Source of the DNA: Chloroflexota bacterium
Lineage (GTDB): Bacteria > Chloroflexota > Anaerolineae > Promineifilales > Promineifilaceae
Assembly (NCBI GenBank): GCA_029559155.1
Contig: JAKQCM010000119.1
Span: 1 to 55,026 of the forward strand
Direction of reading: 5' to 3'
DNA length: 55,026 bases
Shown here: piece after piece, positions 25,145-34,256 of the stretch
Layout: each line of letters starts with the position of its first letter
Position numbering within the stretch: the first letter of the stretch is position 1
Position numbers and translations under genes: made by a program
Notes under the pieces: model-generated
Databases searched by the model: none
What the model saw: the letters and a program-made list of their open reading frames with translations, nothing else
Told to the model about the DNA's origin: nothing

Positions 25145-27756
25145 GGTTCACTCCTGATGGGTTGACGGTTTATCCAGTTCATCGACGAGCAGTTGCGTTG
25201 GTCGTGGGCAAATACCCACTGGTAATGAAAATCGGGGGCAACGAGGCTGAGGATGCGATCATCGACAAAAAACAGCAGCCAACGGCCGTCTGCCGACCAA
25301 TCATACTGCGGCGATAACACGAAGTTGGCAAACTGCGAGATGTAGGTTTGGGTCTCCTGGGTGGCAATGTTGTGGACATACAAAACGCCAGAGTTGGTTC
25401 CGCCGTTGTATTCATCTTTATTGGAGCCGGTCAGCGCCAGCCAACGGCCGTCTGGCGAAAAGCCGAGGGCGTGAAACGGCCGTACCGGCGATTGCAAGCG
25501 CAAAACCAGTTCGCCAGTCGGCCAATCGTACGAAAATACATACGCCTCGCGCCCCAGGGCATCCAGGGCCATCACAAACAAAAGCCCTGTCTGCTGAGGA
25601 TGGGGCAGCACGTAGCGGATGGAAGCGGGCGCATAAAGACTTTTTGGCATTGTCGCTTGCAGATCGGCCAGCGTGAGAATGGTTTGCGAGGTCATGTCTG
25701 GCAGCGAAAGTAAAACGATCTCGTCGCCGGTTTCCGGCGCGCCGGGGCGCACATAACCCACCTGCTGATCATCCAGCCAGAAGGGTGAGTAGCCTTCGCC
25801 AAATGGCAGTTCGTCCGGCGTCTGCAACTGCCCCAGACCATCGCCCAGCCGCAGCGGGGACACAACAGGGGGCAACAGGGGATCGAACAGCATCATACGG
25901 CCGTTAATAAACAACGCGCCATCTTCAAATACGTCAGACGGTGTCAGAATGGTGGCCTGACTGTCTGGCGACCAATACGGCTGCGCCGACAGCTCTATCG
26001 GGGTGCAGGCGGCGGCGGTACACTCCTCCAGGTCCAGCAGTGTGGGGATGGGGCGATCGATGTCCGGGTTGAAGGTATAGTTGATGAGGTAACGGCCGTT
26101 CGGGTCAAACTGCCCCAGGGTCAACGATATATCCTCCTCAGAGTGAATCGGCGTCGATTGGCCGTCGCGCCAAATTTCGGCCACCTGCACAGCGTTATCG
26201 ACAAACGGGAAGGCCTGCACCACCCAGCCTGAATCATCAAGCAAAGGGGTTACTAGCAAATAACCGGTGCGGCTTAACACATCGGTCCAGGTTTCCTGCG
26301 GCAAATTGTAATGGCGCACGGCCGTCATGGTGTTGTCATCATAGTTTTGGTCTGTCAGGCACACAAGCTGCAAATCCTGGTCCGGAAAAGGCAGCGGGCG
26401 CGGCATTTGCTGCTGGGCCAACAAGGTCTGGGCATAAGCAAACTGCCACCATTTCTCATCCAACGTCTCTAACACCGCCGGTCCCGCGCCCAGAGTGGCG
26501 CCCTGCTCGCCATATAACACCGAATTTAGCCAGCTGACAATGCTGCGATTGCTGTGCAATTCCCGCAGCCAGGCCAAAGGTCCAATGTCGGGATACGATT
26601 GCAGCAAGAAATCAACGGCCGTGTACAACTCCCAGGCATCCTCTTGCGACCATCCCTGCCAATCGGTCTGCTCCCAATAGGCGTTCAGGTCCGTCGTGCC
26701 CACGCTTTCCCGCAAGACACGGGCATTATCAGCATCAGTTACGGGCCACGGCCGTAAATCCAGCTGTCGCAGCATGGCGTCAACCAATACCTGAAAAAAT
26801 GGCGCGTGACGGCAGCATTGCCAGTCGATCCGGTCGGCGATAACGGCCGTCGCCACCTGCGCCCCATACGCCCGATACAAAGCGTCGTACCCGGCCTGAT
26901 CCACCGGACGCCCCATCAGAGTAGGCGCAGGCAAATGCAGCGTCAGCCCGCCATCCAAAAACCCCGGCCAATCTGTGGCCGTTGACATGATGGCGGGGTC
27001 GGCGTCCAGGCGCAGGGAGATGTGCAGATCGTCCGGGCAGGCCAAATCGGGGAACGTTTCGCAGAGTTGGCGCAGCATCACTTCCAGGTCGGCGGCCAGC
27101 CGCTCGGCAACAAGCGTGTCCCGCTGCGGATAAACCAGGGTCACTAAATCTCCTCGATTTGTCACCCACCCACCCCAGAACGCCTCTTCCGGCGGGGCCA
27201 GTAACCAGCGATTTTTACCGCGCCGGTAAACGGCCGTCTGCGCCAGCGTGATGGTTTCGGTGACGCCATCCGCCTGGGTCACAAGATAAGTCAGGGGGAA
27301 TTGCAGCTCCGCGCTGTTCAGATCCGGGGCCAGGGTCAACGCCAACGGGTCGGAAACGGCCGTCAAATCCGCCAGGGTTAGCGGCGGCGAGAAAATTGGC
27401 TGCTGCCAGCCCCAAAATTCACGCCCCTGAATCAGCCCAGCGGTAAGAAGCGACTCCTGCGTCTCCGTCCAGGCAGGATCACGCCCCGACAACTGCGAGC
27501 GAAACAATTCCAGATCGCCGCGGGCCACGGCCGTTTGCGCCAAATTGTGCGTTGCCAACACATCGGTCTGCACGGCCGTTGTGGCCGCGTCAATTTGCCG
27601 TTCCAACTGCCGGTACACCACAAATCCGGCAGTCAATAATGCGAGCAAGATAAAAACAATCACCCCCCACGGCCGTTTACGGGGTTCTGGCGGCGGCGGT
27701 TTAGGCGGCTCGCGCCAGATTGCGTCATCCTCGGTACGCCAATCAAACTGGCTCAT
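25141..27756 (-). CDS. Membrane-anchored paralogue 1 with beta-propeller-like C-terminus
   Basis: 871 residues. The cytoplasmic start FDWRTEDDAIW is followed by a Pro-rich stretch, then one membrane helix (about 31-47, WGVIVFILLALLTAGFVVY). The shared extracellular domain (about 50-350) has the landmarks GDLELFRSQLSGRDPAW, NRWLLAPPEEAFWGGW, TLVYPQRD, a Cys pair around FPDLACP and DWQCCRHAPFF. Residues ~420-860 are unique to this copy and contain repeated 'spDGRWLAL/W' units (FSPDGRWLALTG, WSADGRWLLFF) typical of WD40/TolB-like propellers. It is the first of three tandem relatives. No function is known. Very rich in ACGGCCGT. Confidence 0.7.
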   Translation of the reverse strand: MSQFDWRTEDDAIWREPPKPPPPEPRKRPWGVIVFILLALLTAGFVVYRQLERQIDAATTAVQTDVLATHNLAQTAVARGDLELFRSQLSGRDPAWTETQESLLTAGLIQGREFWGWQQPIFSPPLTLADLTAVSDPLALTLAPDLNSAELQFPLTYLVTQADGVTETITLAQTAVYRRGKNRWLLAPPEEAFWGGWVTNRGDLVTLVYPQRDTLVAERLAADLEVMLRQLCETFPDLACPDDLHISLRLDADPAIMSTATDWPGFLDGGLTLHLPAPTLMGRPVDQAGYDALYRAYGAQVATAVIADRIDWQCCRHAPFFQVLVDAMLRQLDLRPWPVTDADNARVLRESVGTTDLNAYWEQTDWQGWSQEDAWELYTAVDFLLQSYPDIGPLAWLRELHSNRSIVSWLNSVLYGEQGATLGAGPAVLETLDEKWWQFAYAQTLLAQQQMPRPLPFPDQDLQLVCLTDQNYDDNTMTAVRHYNLPQETWTDVLSRTGYLLVTPLLDDSGWVVQAFPFVDNAVQVAEIWRDGQSTPIHSEEDISLTLGQFDPNGRYLINYTFNPDIDRPIPTLLDLEECTAAACTPIELSAQPYWSPDSQATILTPSDVFEDGALFINGRMMLFDPLLPPVVSPLRLGDGLGQLQTPDELPFGEGYSPFWLDDQQVGYVRPGAPETGDEIVLLSLPDMTSQTILTLADLQATMPKSLYAPASIRYVLPHPQQTGLLFVMALDALGREAYVFSYDWPTGELVLRLQSPVRPFHALGFSPDGRWLALTGSNKDEYNGGTNSGVLYVHNIATQETQTYISQFANFVLSPQYDWSADGRWLLFFVDDRILSLVAPDFHYQWVFAHDQRNCSSMNWINRQPIRSEP

Positions 27757-27775
27757 GGGTCACTATCTTACCTGC

Positions 27776-28768
27776 TTAACCGCGATTATCCAGCGGCCGC
27801 GCCCAACCACCCATCGCCACCACATCCACAATCGCCCGATTGACCACCTGACCGGCGTAAGCCTGGGCCAGAGCCTGGTACCCTGCCTCGTCCACCGGCA
27901 AACCAAGGAGCGACGGAGTAGGCAGTTCAAAAATCGGCGCAGGCTGTAGGAGGGTTTGCGGGTCGGCAACGGCCGTTAAACTGGCCGGATCTGTCTCCAG
28001 GCGCACCAGCAACTGCCAGCCGCCGGGGCAATCGGCTGCCGGTTCAAAATTGCACAGCTTTTTCACCTGCGCATCCATCTCCGGCAGCAGCCGGAGGGCA
28101 ATGTCGGCGTCTCGTTCGGGGAAAATCAGGGTGATGTAATGCCCTTCTGCCTGCTGCCAGCCGCCCCAATACGCCTCCGACGGTGGAGACAACAACCAGC
28201 GGGATTCGCCTTTGCGAAATATCAGCGGCAGCAGCAGGGTCACGGCTTCGTTTTGCGCGGTCGACGGAGACAAATTGAAACTTGCGCCACGGCCGTCTGG
28301 CTGATTGGTATCGGTTTGGCTCACAACATACCGCCGTTCGACCAACACTTCCGCCGATTGCAAATCCGCAGCCACCGTCAGAGAAACCACGGCCGATGCG
28401 CTCGGCAGCGCATCCAGACCAAACGACGACCGGTCCCAGAGCAGTTCTTGCTGGAAAAGCGCCTGCTGGGCGGCGATCCAGCTTGCGTCGCGGCCAGACA
28501 AAATGGTAGTGAACAGCTCAATGTCGTTTTGATTGGCGGCCTGGTCCAGAAGCGCCTGGCTGGAAAGAATATCGGCCTCCACATTGGCGGTAACGGCCGT
28601 TACCTGCACCTTTGCCCGCCAATAAAGCAGCCCGCCCGCGCCCAAAATCAGCGCCAGCAGCCACACGCCCCACCACCTGCGTGGTTTGGGGCGCGGCGGC
28701 GGAGGCGGCACGGCCGTATCGGCCCAATCCGCGTCATCTTCTGTGGTCCAATGGAAATTTTTAGACAT
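27776..28768 (-). CDS. Membrane-anchored paralogue 2
   Basis: 330 residues with the same plan as its neighbours: FHWTTEDDADW, Pro-rich segment, one helix (WWGVWLLALILGAGGLLYW), then NDIELFTTILSGRDASW, SRWLLSPPSEAYWGGW, TLIFPERD, a Cys pair, and LPTPSLLGLPVDEAGYQAL. It ends soon after (VVAMGGWARPLDNRG), just short of the CC motif, and lacks the propeller. The shortened end may reflect decay or a different role. Confidence 0.65.
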   Translation of the reverse strand: MSKNFHWTTEDDADWADTAVPPPPPRPKPRRWWGVWLLALILGAGGLLYWRAKVQVTAVTANVEADILSSQALLDQAANQNDIELFTTILSGRDASWIAAQQALFQQELLWDRSSFGLDALPSASAVVSLTVAADLQSAEVLVERRYVVSQTDTNQPDGRGASFNLSPSTAQNEAVTLLLPLIFRKGESRWLLSPPSEAYWGGWQQAEGHYITLIFPERDADIALRLLPEMDAQVKKLCNFEPAADCPGGWQLLVRLETDPASLTAVADPQTLLQPAPIFELPTPSLLGLPVDEAGYQALAQAYAGQVVNRAIVDVVAMGGWARPLDNRG

Positions 28769-28887
28769 AGGGTTCTTCCGTCGCTGATTTCATCATCATC
28801 CGGTAAGGCGGCCCAACCCCCACAAAATGATACCAGGATGCCCGGCAGAAGCGGCTGATGACTCAGCGACTATTCATGCACGCCCTG

Positions 28888-29877
28888 TTATCTTTCCGCC
28901 GTCGGATTGGGGCGCAGACCCAACTGGCTGAGCAAATCATTTAGCAGCGCCTGATAAAAATCCACCTCTTCGCAGCAGCGCCAATCGACCAGGTCGGTAA
29001 CGGCCGTGGCCACCACCAACGAGGCATACCCGCGAAAAAGCGCCTGAAAAGCGGCCTCAGATTGCGGCAAACCCACGAGTGTGGGCGTGGGCAGCCGCAG
29101 CCCGGCTTGTGCGGCGGTTATCACGCCCACCAAATTGGCCTGCGCCAGAGCATCTGGCTCCGTGGAAAACACCACGTCCACCTGAAAACCGGGCGGGCAG
29201 GTGAAATTGGGCAGCTGCGTACACATCTGGCCCAGTTTGTCATCCAATCGCAGGAACAATCGCTCTACCACAGCCGCGTCACGCGTCGGGAAATGAACGA
29301 CAAGGTACTGCCCAAGGATGGTGCGCGACGCGCCCCAAAACTCCGCCTCCGGCGGCGACAGCAGCCAACGATTGTTGCCCAGGCGGTAAACGGCCGTTTG
29401 CGCCAAAACCACCGTCTCTGTCAGGCCATTACCCACGTCGATGGCGTAACTTTCGCCCTGGGTCACCTCGGCGGATTGCAGGTCCGGCGCCACCACAACC
29501 GAGGGCGCAGCCGATTGCTCGGGCAGCCAGGCCAGATTCAGACCGTCTCGTCCATACGTCAGGCCATCTGCCGCCAGTTGGCCGGTGGCCGACGCCCAAT
29601 CCGCATCGCGCCCGGACAAAAAGCTCAGGACCACCTCGCCATCGCCGCGCACGGCCGCTTCGTGGATGACGGCATGGCTGGCTAACACATCGGCCTCCAC
29701 CTGACCGGCCACCTGTGCCAGCCGCTGCCGCAAACCCTGGAAGATAACGGCCGTGGCCAACAACACCAGCGCCGCCACAACCGCAACCCAGCGCCCGCGG
29801 CGGCTCTTGGGCGTCGGCGACTGAGAAGGAGTATCCTCCCAAACCGTTTTGCCCTCAGTCTGCCAATCAAAACTCAT
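28888..29877 (-). CDS. Membrane-anchored paralogue 3
   Basis: 329 residues: FDWQTEGKTVW, one helix (WVAVVAALVLLATAVIF), GDGEVVLSFLSGRDADW, NNRWLLSPPEAEFWGA, VVHFPTRD, LPTPTLVGLPQSEAAF, DWRCCEEVDFYQALLNDLLS and a short end. It keeps the CC motif that paralogue 2 lacks. It is probably the first gene of the array in transcription order, preceded by inverted-repeat element E copy 2. The fixed N-terminal FDWxTE motif before the helix suggests a cytoplasmic docking site. Confidence 0.68.
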   Translation of the reverse strand: MSFDWQTEGKTVWEDTPSQSPTPKSRRGRWVAVVAALVLLATAVIFQGLRQRLAQVAGQVEADVLASHAVIHEAAVRGDGEVVLSFLSGRDADWASATGQLAADGLTYGRDGLNLAWLPEQSAAPSVVVAPDLQSAEVTQGESYAIDVGNGLTETVVLAQTAVYRLGNNRWLLSPPEAEFWGASRTILGQYLVVHFPTRDAAVVERLFLRLDDKLGQMCTQLPNFTCPPGFQVDVVFSTEPDALAQANLVGVITAAQAGLRLPTPTLVGLPQSEAAFQALFRGYASLVVATAVTDLVDWRCCEEVDFYQALLNDLLSQLGLRPNPTAER

Positions 29878-29896
29878 AGACTATGCACTCTCAGAT

Positions 29897-29992
29897 GTAA
29901 CTACCCTGGTTTACCTGACAAGACCCTAAGGGTTTTCTCCTTGCAGGGAGAATTTGGTCGAGTTCAAAAACCCTCACGGTTTGTATAGTTAC
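29897..29992. repeat. Inverted-repeat element E, copy 2
   Basis: 96 bp bounded by GTAAC and GTTAC, like the copy at 4580-4673. The left arm AAGACCCTAAGGGTTTTCTCC is intact, and the right arm AAAAACCCTCACGGTTTG is diverged. It ends 20 nt before the start codon of paralogue 3. Confidence 0.7.
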
Positions 29993-30050
29993 TCTCAAAT
30001 TATTCAAATTAAGGGGAATGTTGCTTGAAGACTGATCGACTCCGCGAGAC

Positions 30051-31703
30051 TCACTCGCCATACAAAAACCGGTAAATGGCATGCCCTAAATAAATGCGCT
30101 CGATGTACAGGCGCGTCTCGGCAAAATCAATCGTTTCTTTAAAGACGTCGATGTCTGATCCGGCCGTTTCATACCAGCGCGCTGCATTGCCGGGACCGGC
30201 ATTGTAGGCGGCCAGGGCCGCGTGCGCGTGGCCATCAAAAGCCGCCAACTGCTGGTGCAGGTAATACGCGCCAAAAGCCAGCCCCACATAAGGTTTGTAT
30301 AGATCATCGTTTACAAAATTGGGCCAATTCAACCGCTCGGCAATAAACGCCCCGGTATCGGGTATCACCTGGCTCAAACCCTGGGCGGCCGCGCCGGAAC
30401 GAGCAAAACTCTCATACAGGCTCTCCTGGCGCACCAGGGAAAATTGCAGCAGCGGATCGTAACCGTAGGCTTCGGCCAGATCGAGGATCTGGTCGGCGTA
30501 ATAAACCGGGTACGAGAGACGCCCGATAAATTTGGGCGCGTCGAACACCGAGATGTTGGCCTGGGCTAAGATGGAGGTCGCCGCCAAAATGGATGACCGG
30601 TAAAGGCCTAAATCGCGGAAAAATAGGGCCAATTGGTAGCTCAGAACAGGATTGTCGCTTACTTCCAGGCGCACGGCTTCCAATTCACGCTTGGCCAACT
30701 CTTGCAGGCCAATCTGCCACAATTTTTCGCCGATGATCAGGCGTTGGTCATAGGCCAACTCAGGAGACAGCGGACGCACGGCCGTCCCCGCGTCTAATCC
30801 CGCCAGTTCACGGAGCCACGCTTCCGCCTCCGCCTGCCCTTCGTCGGCGGGCGGCGGGATGATGAGCGAGTTGGCCGGAGCAAACGGCCGTGTGTCCGTC
30901 GCCGTATCATGGGCACGCACTGCGCCATAAATCGGCAGGGTGCTGGCGGCCGCCCGCGCGCGCATGGTCTCCAAAAGCTGGGGCAGGCTGACCGGCGCAG
31001 GCACAGCTCCACCCGCCGACACCGGCGTTACAGTTGGCACTGCCCCCGGCTCCGGCGTGGGCAAGATAGCCGATACCGGCGTTCCCTCGGCGCTGCCCGG
31101 GGCGGCAATCCATTCCGGCAGCGTGCGAATCAACCACAGCAGACTTTCGTTGCCAAATTCAGAATAAGGGTACGTATCGGCGGCTTGCTGCCAGCGGGCG
31201 ACGGCCGTTGCTCCATCACCCAACTCATACGCCAGCCAGCCAGCCTCAAACAACGCTTCCGGCACATCAGCAAAGGATGGGTACGACTGCGCCAAAGCCG
31301 TGTAAGCCTCAATGGCAGCGGCCGTCTCGCCCATTCCACGCAGGAGTTCGGCCGTTTTCCAGGCGGCCGTTGGCGCGTCGGCTTCAGCGGGATATTGGCT
31401 CAGGTAAGCCTGATAGGCGGCCAGCGCGTCAGTCGCGTCGCCGGCGCGCGCCAACAAGTTGGCCTGCTCAATGGCCGACCGGGGAGCGTTGGTCGCCGCC
31501 AATTTTTGTAATTCCGCCTGCGCCGCCGGCAGGTTGCCCAATCCTTCATACGCCTGGGCCAAATAGAGGTGCGTGTCCGGGTTATAGGTTTCCGGGTTGG
31601 CGGCTATATAGGCAGAGAAGGCATTGATGGCCGGTTCATACGCCTGGGCGTACACATCCACCAGGCCGCGCTGGAAATCATCCACCGGCACGCCCGCATC
31701 CAC
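30051..31703 (-). CDS. Lytic transglycosylase, C-terminal part (frameshifted gene)
   Basis: 550 residues from the first ATG of this frame. TPR-like helical repeats (about 1-400) precede an SLT catalytic domain with the active-site Glu in SLVRQES (near 424). GAAAQGLSQVIPDT, FGAYYLHQQL and AALAAYNAGPGNAARWY complete it. These enzymes cut peptidoglycan glycan strands to 1,6-anhydro products. In the same frame, coding continues upstream of the ATG (GGNTDAAYQRFLTGVSSYPG...), matching the end of the adjacent lipoprotein frame. The two are therefore one gene of about 870 codons split by a one-base shift near 31788-31805. Confidence 0.85.
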   Translation of the reverse strand: MDAGVPVDDFQRGLVDVYAQAYEPAINAFSAYIAANPETYNPDTHLYLAQAYEGLGNLPAAQAELQKLAATNAPRSAIEQANLLARAGDATDALAAYQAYLSQYPAEADAPTAAWKTAELLRGMGETAAAIEAYTALAQSYPSFADVPEALFEAGWLAYELGDGATAVARWQQAADTYPYSEFGNESLLWLIRTLPEWIAAPGSAEGTPVSAILPTPEPGAVPTVTPVSAGGAVPAPVSLPQLLETMRARAAASTLPIYGAVRAHDTATDTRPFAPANSLIIPPPADEGQAEAEAWLRELAGLDAGTAVRPLSPELAYDQRLIIGEKLWQIGLQELAKRELEAVRLEVSDNPVLSYQLALFFRDLGLYRSSILAATSILAQANISVFDAPKFIGRLSYPVYYADQILDLAEAYGYDPLLQFSLVRQESLYESFARSGAAAQGLSQVIPDTGAFIAERLNWPNFVNDDLYKPYVGLAFGAYYLHQQLAAFDGHAHAALAAYNAGPGNAARWYETAGSDIDVFKETIDFAETRLYIERIYLGHAIYRFLYGE

Positions 31704-31750
31704 CAGCGCGATGAGACCCTGGTAACTTTCATAGGCTCCCGGGTAGCTGC

Positions 31751-32671
31751 TTACGCCGGTGAGAAAGCGTTGGTACGCGGCGTCGGTGTTGCCGCCAGCC
31801 GTTCGGCGCTGCCCGCCAGATAGGTCATTTGCCCTTTGGTAGCCTCGGTTTGGGCGACATCACGCACGGCGTCGTACTGGGCGATGGCGGCCGGGTAATT
31901 GGCGTCGTCTAAATAAAACTGGGCCAATTTCAAGCGGTTGGCGACTTCTGTAAGGCGGTGGGCAGGGGCTTGCACGGCCGTTTCATATGCCGTTATCGCC
32001 GCTGCCCGATCGCCCAAAACCAGATAGTTGTCGGCAATGATCGGCCCGATATATGCGCCCAGGTCGGGATTGGCGGCGAGGTAAGTCTGGTAAGCTTCAA
32101 TCGCCTGGGCTGTTTCGCCCTGAGCCTCATACGCCTGGCCCAGGAAAAAATAGACGGGGTCCGGCAAAGCGGCGTCGTTGGGCGTCTCGGCGATAAGCTG
32201 GGTAAAAGTAGCAGCGCTTTCGGCAAAACGGCCGTCTTGCAGCTGCGCCACGGCCAGGTTGTACCGGGCATCGCGCTGCTGCGCGGGGGTCAGGCCGTTG
32301 GCGTCTGCCAGACCGCCAGAAAATTGGCTGACGGCAGCGGCAAAATCGCCTGTTTGCAGGGCGGCGGCGCCCAATTGCAGGCGTTCGGCGGGCGGCGGCG
32401 TAGGCGTAGCTGTGCCGGAAATGGTGGGCGCGCTGGTGGGGTCGGTTACGGCCGTTCCGCCTTCGCTCCCGGCCGAGCCGCCGGCGAGTGGCGTAACAAC
32501 AGGCGTGGGCGCATTGATGGGCGAGCCAGCCGCCAAAGTAGGCGTGGGGAGCAGCGTGGCCGTGGGTTTAAACACAATCGGCTCCGGCGTGGCGGCGGGT
32601 TGGGCGCAGGCAGCCAGGAGCAAAAGCAGAACCAGGAGCAGCAGCAAAAGATGGCGGCGATCAGGCGTCAT
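31751..32671 (-). CDS. TPR lipoprotein, N-terminal part of the frameshifted lytic transglycosylase
   Basis: 306 residues. The signal peptide ends in a lipobox LLLLLAAC (Cys ~22), followed by a Pro/Thr/Ala linker and TPR-type repeats (LQLGAAALQTGDFAAAVSQFSGGL, RFAESAATFTQLIAETPNDA written in parts). It ends out of frame as ATPTPRTNAFSPA, although the TPR pattern continues in the next frame. The start overlaps the upstream gene by 4 bp. A single-base deletion, in the genome or in assembly, is the simplest explanation. The sequence at the junction is not a known slippery heptamer. Confidence 0.8.
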   Translation of the reverse strand: MTPDRRHLLLLLLVLLLLLAACAQPAATPEPIVFKPTATLLPTPTLAAGSPINAPTPVVTPLAGGSAGSEGGTAVTDPTSAPTISGTATPTPPPAERLQLGAAALQTGDFAAAVSQFSGGLADANGLTPAQQRDARYNLAVAQLQDGRFAESAATFTQLIAETPNDAALPDPVYFFLGQAYEAQGETAQAIEAYQTYLAANPDLGAYIGPIIADNYLVLGDRAAAITAYETAVQAPAHRLTEVANRLKLAQFYLDDANYPAAIAQYDAVRDVAQTEATKGQMTYLAGSAERLAATPTPRTNAFSPA

Positions 32672-33549
32672 GAGGGGATTTGTTCCTCGTTGAGGGCGGG
32701 CTGGGAGCGGCGAAGTAAACGGCCGTCGGTGAGCAAATCCAGCCCCAGGTAGAGCGGTACAAGCTGCGAGACGACCAGCCAGACCATGCCGAGGGTGATG
32801 ACAAATTGGGCGCTTGAAACCTGCTGATCGATTTGCCCGCGAATCAGGCGCAGATTGTCGTCAGTTTCGGTGACGATGCGGATGTAGTCGGTGATGAGCG
32901 GATCGAAGTCGAGGAGACGGCCGTTGATGCTTTCCAGGTCGGTGGAGAGGGAACGCATATCCTCGCTGATGGTTTGCAGGTTAACGGCCGTGTCTTCCAG
33001 CGCCGTCTCCAAATTCCGCAGCCGAATCGGCATATCATCCAGGCTGCGGCCAATGGCCAAAACCGATTCGCCGAACGGCACATCCGGGTTGTAATTGATG
33101 CCCAGATCATACTGGATAGGCAATCCAAGTATTGTGGTGTCGATCTTAAAGCGATTCAGCGTAGTCAGCGTGGAATCGATGGCTTCGGCCGCCTGGGCAG
33201 CGTTGGGAATGGCGGCCTGGATGGTTTCCACGCTGCGCGGTAAATCCTGGCCGGCAATGGCGGCTACATCGGCCACCATGGGTTGAGATGCTTCTAAAGA
33301 AACGGCGACATCGGTAGCTGTGGTTTGCACAGTTACCAGGCTGGTGTTGACATCGGCGATAGTCTGCCTGGCCAGCGTCAGGGAGTCGCTGACGGTTTGC
33401 AGGCTGTCGATGGCCAGATCGAGTCCGGCTTTGGTGCCGTCAGACAACGTTTGCAGCATATCGCGGCTTACCCGCGCGCCAACAATGCCTAACGCTATAC
33501 CGCTCAGACCAATCATTAAAAGAATACTGCCCAAAATTCGTCGAATCAT
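32668..33549 (-). CDS. Membrane protein with long periplasmic coiled coil
   Basis: 293 residues. One helix at each end (about 5-27 ILGSILLMIGLSGIALGIVG and 250-272 FVITLGMVWLVVSQLVPLYLG) flanks a long alpha-helical middle. That middle is rich in heptad-like Leu/Ile/Val with Ser/Thr/Asp (TVSDSLTLARQTIADVNTSL, DTAVNLQTISEDM). The plan is that of a membrane-tethered strut. It overlaps the lytic transglycosylase start by 4 bp, so it probably works with cell-wall enzymes. No named family. Confidence 0.7.
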   Translation of the reverse strand: MIRRILGSILLMIGLSGIALGIVGARVSRDMLQTLSDGTKAGLDLAIDSLQTVSDSLTLARQTIADVNTSLVTVQTTATDVAVSLEASQPMVADVAAIAGQDLPRSVETIQAAIPNAAQAAEAIDSTLTTLNRFKIDTTILGLPIQYDLGINYNPDVPFGESVLAIGRSLDDMPIRLRNLETALEDTAVNLQTISEDMRSLSTDLESINGRLLDFDPLITDYIRIVTETDDNLRLIRGQIDQQVSSAQFVITLGMVWLVVSQLVPLYLGLDLLTDGRLLRRSQPALNEEQIPS

Positions 33550-33628
33550 CTTGTTTTCTCTTTGCCAATTTGTGATGGCTCTTGGGGAGCTTCAGCGCAA
33601 CCCTGTTTGGGGGCGTGCCGCGTGACCC

Positions 33629-34201
33629 CTAACCCCTGGATAATGCCTCAAATACGGCCGTACGGTCGATAGTTCCTGTCTTTTCTTTAGCTTCTGCTAA
33701 TGCCTGCCAAAGCAGTTGGAAGGCGTCGTAGGCCGGGCCGGCGTAAGGGCCGGGCGTCTCATCGAAGGGGGTGACGGCTTCGTAGGCTGCGCGAAAATCG
33801 GCCGAGAGCGCGGCCGGATCGGAGGAATCACCGCCGGGCAGATAGGCAAGTCCGGCGGCGGCATAGATGGGTGCGGCAACGGCCGTTGTTTCTTCCCCCC
33901 AATGTCCCACCACGGCCACCACCTGCGGGTCGGCCACCAGAGCGCGCGCCGTCTGCGCCGCCAGGGTCGGATCGCTGCTGTCATCCAGAGCCACCAGGGC
34001 TACCCGATAGCCGCCAATGCCCCCGGCTTCATTCATTTCGCGCACTGCCAGCCGCGCGCTGTAGATCACGTCATACCCAACCGCCCGATTTTGCCCTTCA
34101 AACGGAGCCACCAGGCCAATTTTCACCACCGGGTCTACACTGGCGCAGCCAGACAACAGGAAAATAACCAGCAGCCATACAAACCCTAAGGGTTTATCCA
34201 C
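33629..34201 (-). CDS. Shortened branched-chain-type solute-binding lipoprotein
   Basis: A GTG at 34201 gives a lipoprotein signal of ideal length with Cys19 (VDKPLGFVWLLVIFLLSGC); an ATG at 34276 inside mltG would make a long odd leader. The mature part starts like a Leu/Ile/Val-type periplasmic binding protein: VKIGLVAPFEGQNRAVG, ARLAVREMNEAGGIGG and VVAVVGHWGEETTAVAAPIY. It ends like one too (FRAAYEA...GPYAGPAYDAFQLLWQAL). Normal members have about 350 residues. Here about 140 central residues between AGLAYLP and the GGDSSDPAALS segment are missing, so ligand binding by two lobes is doubtful. No permease genes are nearby. Confidence 0.7.
   Translation of the reverse strand: MDKPLGFVWLLVIFLLSGCASVDPVVKIGLVAPFEGQNRAVGYDVIYSARLAVREMNEAGGIGGYRVALVALDDSSDPTLAAQTARALVADPQVVAVVGHWGEETTAVAAPIYAAAGLAYLPGGDSSDPAALSADFRAAYEAVTPFDETPGPYAGPAYDAFQLLWQALAEAKEKTGTIDRTAVFEALSRG
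34181..34195. repeat. Palindrome AAACCCTAAGGGTTT inside a signal-peptide coding region
   Basis: The core of element E occurs here as a near-perfect palindrome within codons of the solute-binding lipoprotein (encoding KPLGFV). It is the only copy I see in coding sequence. Confidence 0.6.
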
Positions 34202-34256
34202 CGGCCATTTTGCCCGTCGTGGCGCTAAACAACTAGGTTCTCTGCCCGTCCTTACC

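Noticed and set aside
31788-31805. Programmed frameshift in the lytic transglycosylase gene
   Set aside because: No slippery heptamer or downstream pseudoknot is visible; a simple indel explains it better.
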